In this document: positions 4,071-6,710 of the stretch, in pieces | Position numbering within the stretch: position 1 is the first letter of the stretch | Layout: the number at the start of each line of letters is the position of its first letter | Program-made: the position numbers and the translations under genes | The notes under the pieces: generated by a model | Told to the model about the DNA's origin: nothing | The model's input: only the letters and a program-made list of their open reading frames with translations | Database searches by the model: none | DNA from: Oscillospiraceae bacterium | GTDB lineage: Bacteria > Bacillota > Clostridia > Oscillospirales > Oscillospiraceae | Assembly (NCBI GenBank): GCA_009785655.1 | Contig: WQVW01000094.1 | Span: forward strand, 1-6,710 | Length of the DNA: 6,710 bases | Direction: 5' to 3'

Positions 4071-6506
4071 ATGTCCAAGAAAATAGTTGCAAAGAAAATC
4101 GCCAAAACAGGTGCCAGGACAGTTGGAGATATTGTCCTGTTGGTTCTGAAAATAATCGGTACAACCATTCTTACGATTCTGACGACAGGTATTATTTTCG
4201 CTTGTATTTTCCTGATATACATCAGGACAAATCTGACCACCGGGCTTGAGGTCAATCCCGCACAGTTTGCCCTCGCTCAGTCAAGCGTTATATATCACGT
4301 GGATCCGATAACCAACCAAGAGCGGGAACTTGTCGTTATCCAAAGCACGGAATTCCGCATATGGGTCGATTATGATGATATTCCAAGGCATATGATCAAT
4401 GCCCTCGTCGCGATTGAAGATCAGCGGTTTTTTCAGCATCATGGGGTTGACTGGTATCGCACGGCCGGCGCATTTGTCAACATGTTTCTGAGTATGCGCG
4501 ACACGTTCGGCGGCTCTACCATCACCCAGCAGCTGATTAAGAACTTGACCCACGACGACGACGCGACTGTGCAGCGAAAACTGCAAGAGATTTTCAGGGC
4601 ACTTGAGTTTGAGCGCAGCCACAATAAAGAAGAGATTTTAGAGCTTTATCTCAATCTCGTCTATTTCGGGCACCGCAGTCACGGTATTGGTGCCGCAGCA
4701 CAGACCTACTTCGGTGTAGATGTATCCGAACTCAGCTTGGCTCAGGCTGCTTCAATCATTGGGATTACAAACAACCCGTCACGATTCAGTCCATACTTGA
4801 ATAGAGACGAGAACATCCGGCGTCAGCAAACCATCCTTTATAAAATGTTCGAGCTTGGGTTTATTACTGAGACCGAGTATAGAGCTGCACTCGCTGAAGA
4901 GCTTGTCTTCCAGCGTGGTGAGCATACTGTGCATCAAGATGTTGTATACACCTGGTTTGAAGAAGCTGTGATACGCGATGTGCTGAATGACTTAGTCGCG
5001 GCGGGCAATTCAGAGCAAGTTGCGAGACTGCTGCTCTTCTCCGGAGGTTTGAGAATCATTTCTACGATTGACCTTGAAATGCAGGCAATCGTGGACGGAG
5101 TTTTTGAAGACCGCGCGAGCTTGCCGAATGTTACGGGCTCTCATCAGCCGTTGCAATCCGGCATTGTGATCGCCGATCCGTTTACTGGGGAGATTCGGGC
5201 ACTTTCGGGCGGCACCGGTGAAAAACGCAGCAACATGCTTCTAAACCGTGCGACAAGTACACGCAGGCCGCCGGGCTCCGCCATTAAGCCTATTTCTGTA
5301 TATGCCCCGGCCATGGAAATGGGTCTGATCACCCCGAATACGCTATTTAATGACAGTCGGGACTCAGAACTTGTCGGCACTGGCTGGATGCCCAGGAACT
5401 ATGACCGCAGATACCGCGGCATTGTCACTGTTCGCCGCGCATTGGCCAGCTCATTAAACACGGTTGCCGCGCTGGTGCTGGATCAACTGCTTCCGTCAAA
5501 CTCATATCGGTTTATGATCGAAACGCTTGGTTTTACCAGTCTTGTCCCGGCGGATAATGATTTCGCACCTTTATCAATGGGGCAATTGACTCATGGCGCA
5601 ACAGTGCGTGAGATGACGGCCGCATTCACCATGTTCCCCAATGCCGGCCAGCACGCCACACTGCGCACATATTCCCGCGTGTATGACCATAACGGCAATA
5701 TCCTTCTGGATAACCAACCGCAATTCACGCGGGCGATAAGCGAAGTCAATGCATATTGGATGACTGACATGTTGGTAGAATCCGTCGTCAACGGCACCGG
5801 CCGGGCAGCGATTCTTCCCGGTGGAATGCCGTCCGCCGGGAAAACCGGTACCACAACAGATAGACAAGACCGCTGGTTCGTCGGTTTCACACCCTATTAC
5901 GTTGCCGCCGTGTGGACCGGATTTGACAGACCCGCACCGATGACCTCAAGCGGGAATCCGGCAGCGCAAATATGGCAGCGCATTATGGCACCGATTCACA
6001 CAAATCTTGAAACCAGGCGATTTAACAGACCTGATGATACCTTCATCGCCCCGCCCCCTGTTGCAAATGTCGTCACAGCCGGTTATACCATTCGGGCAAT
6101 AGACTCGCACGGCAATGTCATCGCTGAGTTCCCCGGAAATGCAGCAGTTGGCAGAGACCGTACTATATTGGCACCAACAATTGATGGCTATGTCGTTGTC
6201 GGGGAATCTTCAAGAAGGCTGTTTATATCTGATGATCCGTCCAGAAATGTCGCAACATTCACCTATCAGGTGGGAGAGCATTCAACAACGCCACCTGGAG
6301 ACCCCAATCTCCCGACAAGTCCGACGGATCACATTCCAACAGATCCGTCGGCACAAATCCCAACCGACCCGCCGGTGCATCTTCCGACGGATCCGCCGAC
6401 ACAAATCCCAACCGATCCGCCACAAATCCCAACCGATCCGCCGCAAATCCCAACCGATCCGCCGCAAATCCCAACCGATCCGCCGCAAATCCCAACCGAT
6501 CCGTAA
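4071..6506 (+). CDS. Class A penicillin-binding protein (GT51 glycosyltransferase + transpeptidase) with MucBP-like domain and proline-rich repeat tail
   Basis: This bifunctional enzyme polymerises lipid II into glycan strands and cross-links them outside the membrane. In the 811-residue product: a basic cytoplasmic start, a membrane anchor (about 22-50), then GT51 with EDQRFFQHHG (catalytic Glu116), GGSTITQQ (147-154), RKLQE (second Glu, 173) and KEEILELYLN (186-195). The transpeptidase domain (about 350-650) has S-A-I-K (nucleophile Ser403, Lys406), S-L-N (461-463) and K-T-G-T (591-594), so both activities should be intact. Residues about 665-734 (GYTIRAIDSHGNVIAEF to VATFTYQV) resemble a MucBP-like beta module. 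The tail from about 745 is degenerate then perfect P-T-D-P-P-Q-I repeats ending at the stop codon, and probably spans the wall. Start: GAGGAG (4059-4064) is six bases from ATG 4071; TTG at 4065 abuts it and is unlikely. A terminator follows. It is PBP1a/2c-like in design; the exact orthologue cannot be named. Confidence 0.95.
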   Translation: MSKKIVAKKIAKTGARTVGDIVLLVLKIIGTTILTILTTGIIFACIFLIYIRTNLTTGLEVNPAQFALAQSSVIYHVDPITNQERELVVIQSTEFRIWVDYDDIPRHMINALVAIEDQRFFQHHGVDWYRTAGAFVNMFLSMRDTFGGSTITQQLIKNLTHDDDATVQRKLQEIFRALEFERSHNKEEILELYLNLVYFGHRSHGIGAAAQTYFGVDVSELSLAQAASIIGITNNPSRFSPYLNRDENIRRQQTILYKMFELGFITETEYRAALAEELVFQRGEHTVHQDVVYTWFEEAVIRDVLNDLVAAGNSEQVARLLLFSGGLRIISTIDLEMQAIVDGVFEDRASLPNVTGSHQPLQSGIVIADPFTGEIRALSGGTGEKRSNMLLNRATSTRRPPGSAIKPISVYAPAMEMGLITPNTLFNDSRDSELVGTGWMPRNYDRRYRGIVTVRRALASSLNTVAALVLDQLLPSNSYRFMIETLGFTSLVPADNDFAPLSMGQLTHGATVREMTAAFTMFPNAGQHATLRTYSRVYDHNGNILLDNQPQFTRAISEVNAYWMTDMLVESVVNGTGRAAILPGGMPSAGKTGTTTDRQDRWFVGFTPYYVAAVWTGFDRPAPMTSSGNPAAQIWQRIMAPIHTNLETRRFNRPDDTFIAPPPVANVVTAGYTIRAIDSHGNVIAEFPGNAAVGRDRTILAPTIDGYVVVGESSRRLFISDDPSRNVATFTYQVGEHSTTPPGDPNLPTSPTDHIPTDPSAQIPTDPPVHLPTDPPTQIPTDPPQIPTDPPQIPTDPPQIPTDPPQIPTDP
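6327..6401 (+). repeat. Degenerate 24-base repeats coding for PTDPxxxI-type units
   Basis: Just upstream of the perfect array, the translation runs HIPTDPSA, QIPTDPPV, HLPTDPPT: three eight-residue units with the same P-T-D-P core as the perfect seven-residue units. The DNA copies differ at several positions, for example GACCCG versus GATCCG. They look like older copies of the same expanding unit. One (caaatcccaaccgacccgccg, from 6354) differs from the perfect unit at one base. Confidence 0.8.
6402..6506 (+). repeat. Five near-identical 21-base tandem repeats, in frame, ending in the stop codon
   Basis: The unit begins CAAATCCCAACCGATCCG and ends CCG. Copies lie at 6402-6422, 6423-6443, 6444-6464, 6465-6485 and 6486-6506. 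The first four differ at most at the last base (A or G). The fifth differs only in its final three bases, where TAA replaces CCG and ends the protein. Each unit encodes QIPTDPP. Because the period is a multiple of three, gain or loss of units would change tail length without shifting the frame. Confidence 0.95.
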
Positions 6507-6526
6507 TCTAACCCTATAATATTAGA

Positions 6527-6563
6527 AAAATCCCTGGCGAATCATGGATTCACCGGGGATTTT
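6527..6563. terminator. Bidirectional Rho-independent terminator between the penicillin-binding protein and nitroreductase-like genes
   Basis: Arms 6527-6543 and 6547-6563 form a long stem with a three-base nominal loop (ATG). On the plus strand there is one G-U pair and one C-A mismatch. A-rich and T-rich ends flank the GC core, giving TTTTATTATT after the stem on the plus strand and TTTTTCT on the minus strand. It lies 20 bases after the plus-strand stop codon and 21 bases past the end of the converging minus-strand gene. Confidence 0.85.
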
Positions 6564-6584
6564 ATTATTGGTTTTTGCGTGTTG

Positions 6585-6710
6585 TTATTTAATATATGTC
6601 AGCTTTTCCATGTTCAAGTCATGCGGCTCTTTTCCGCTGTTCGCGGTACCGACCAGAATTGAGATGCCGAATTCATAGCCATCCGGGAACTTCAGGCGTT
6701 TTTTCAGCTC
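6585..6710 (-). CDS. C-terminal end of a probable nitroreductase-family protein (cut by window edge)
   Basis: Only the last 41 codons are present; the gene enters from the right edge and ends at TAA (6587-6585). The end contains KFPDGYEFGISILVG (7-21) and closes with KLTYIK. This pattern, P-x-G-Y followed by a beta strand leading to G, then a K-x-x-Y-I-K ending, resembles the C-termini of FMN-dependent nitroreductase-family proteins in clostridia. No cofactor-binding region lies within the window to confirm this. GC and codon use resemble the neighbouring genes. That it is the real end of a coding sequence is supported by the open frame and the shared terminator beyond its stop. The family assignment is a moderate guess. 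Confidence 0.5.
   Translation of the reverse strand, partial: ELKKRLKFPDGYEFGISILVGTANSGKEPHDLNMEKLTYIK

Noticed and set aside
6402..6506. CRISPR array
   Set aside because: The 21-base units are directly adjacent, without spacers, and are in frame at the end of a coding sequence.
6115..6519. Plus-strand 134-codon frame and minus-strand 78- and 68-codon frames across the repeat region
   Set aside because: They stay open only because the 21-base repeat has no stop in those frames, giving KSQPIRR-like or GFAADRL-like translations; they are shadows of the penicillin-binding protein tail.

Overview
The window looks like chromosomal DNA from a spore-forming member of the Clostridia (Bacillota). 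The evidence is the spoIIGA-sigE pair, a SpoIIP amidase, a TSCPD small protein of a type common in clostridia, strong Shine-Dalgarno sequences (GGAGG, AGGAGG), and non-ATG starts (GTG, TTG). Most of the DNA has moderate GC, about 50-60 % where I counted. The protein style is reminiscent of the Oscillospiraceae/Ruminococcaceae side of the class, but genus and species cannot be read from the sequence. No phage, transposon, CRISPR or RNA gene was seen.

Layout. 1-1020 (minus): the 5' end of sigE and all of spoIIGA, the mother-cell sigma factor and the membrane protease that activates it. 1021-1172: a short spacer with a strong minus-strand terminator and a cramped candidate promoter for spoIIGA. 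1173-2128 (minus): a two-gene unit with its own promoter. It starts with an 80-residue TSCPD-family protein and is followed, by translational overlap, by an AT-rich gene for a 238-residue cysteine-containing protein of unknown function. 2249-3421 (plus): spoIIP, divergent from that unit and starting at TTG. 3424-3468: a hairpin between convergent genes. 3468-3794 (minus): a small membrane-anchored protein resembling the C-terminal domain of BofC. 3795-4070: a 276-base intergenic region with a strong extended -10 promoter and a roughly 100-base leader. 4071-6506 (plus): a class A penicillin-binding protein with a C-terminal MucBP-like domain and a proline-rich tail made of tandem repeats. 6527-6563: a bidirectional terminator. 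6585-6710 (minus): the 3' end of a probable nitroreductase-family gene.

How the genes fit together. SpoIIGA, SigE and SpoIIP belong to engulfment-stage sporulation: SpoIIGA cuts pro-SigE, SigE runs the mother-cell programme, and SpoIIP degrades septal and forespore peptidoglycan. The BofC-like protein may also belong to sporulation signalling, and the penicillin-binding protein makes peptidoglycan. The neighbourhood is therefore mainly sporulation and cell wall, interrupted by the TSCPD/unknown pair. I see no convincing new multi-gene system. The parts most worth following up are the AT-rich Cys-containing gene coupled to the TSCPD gene, and the in-frame 21-base repeat array whose last unit contains the stop codon of the penicillin-binding protein.
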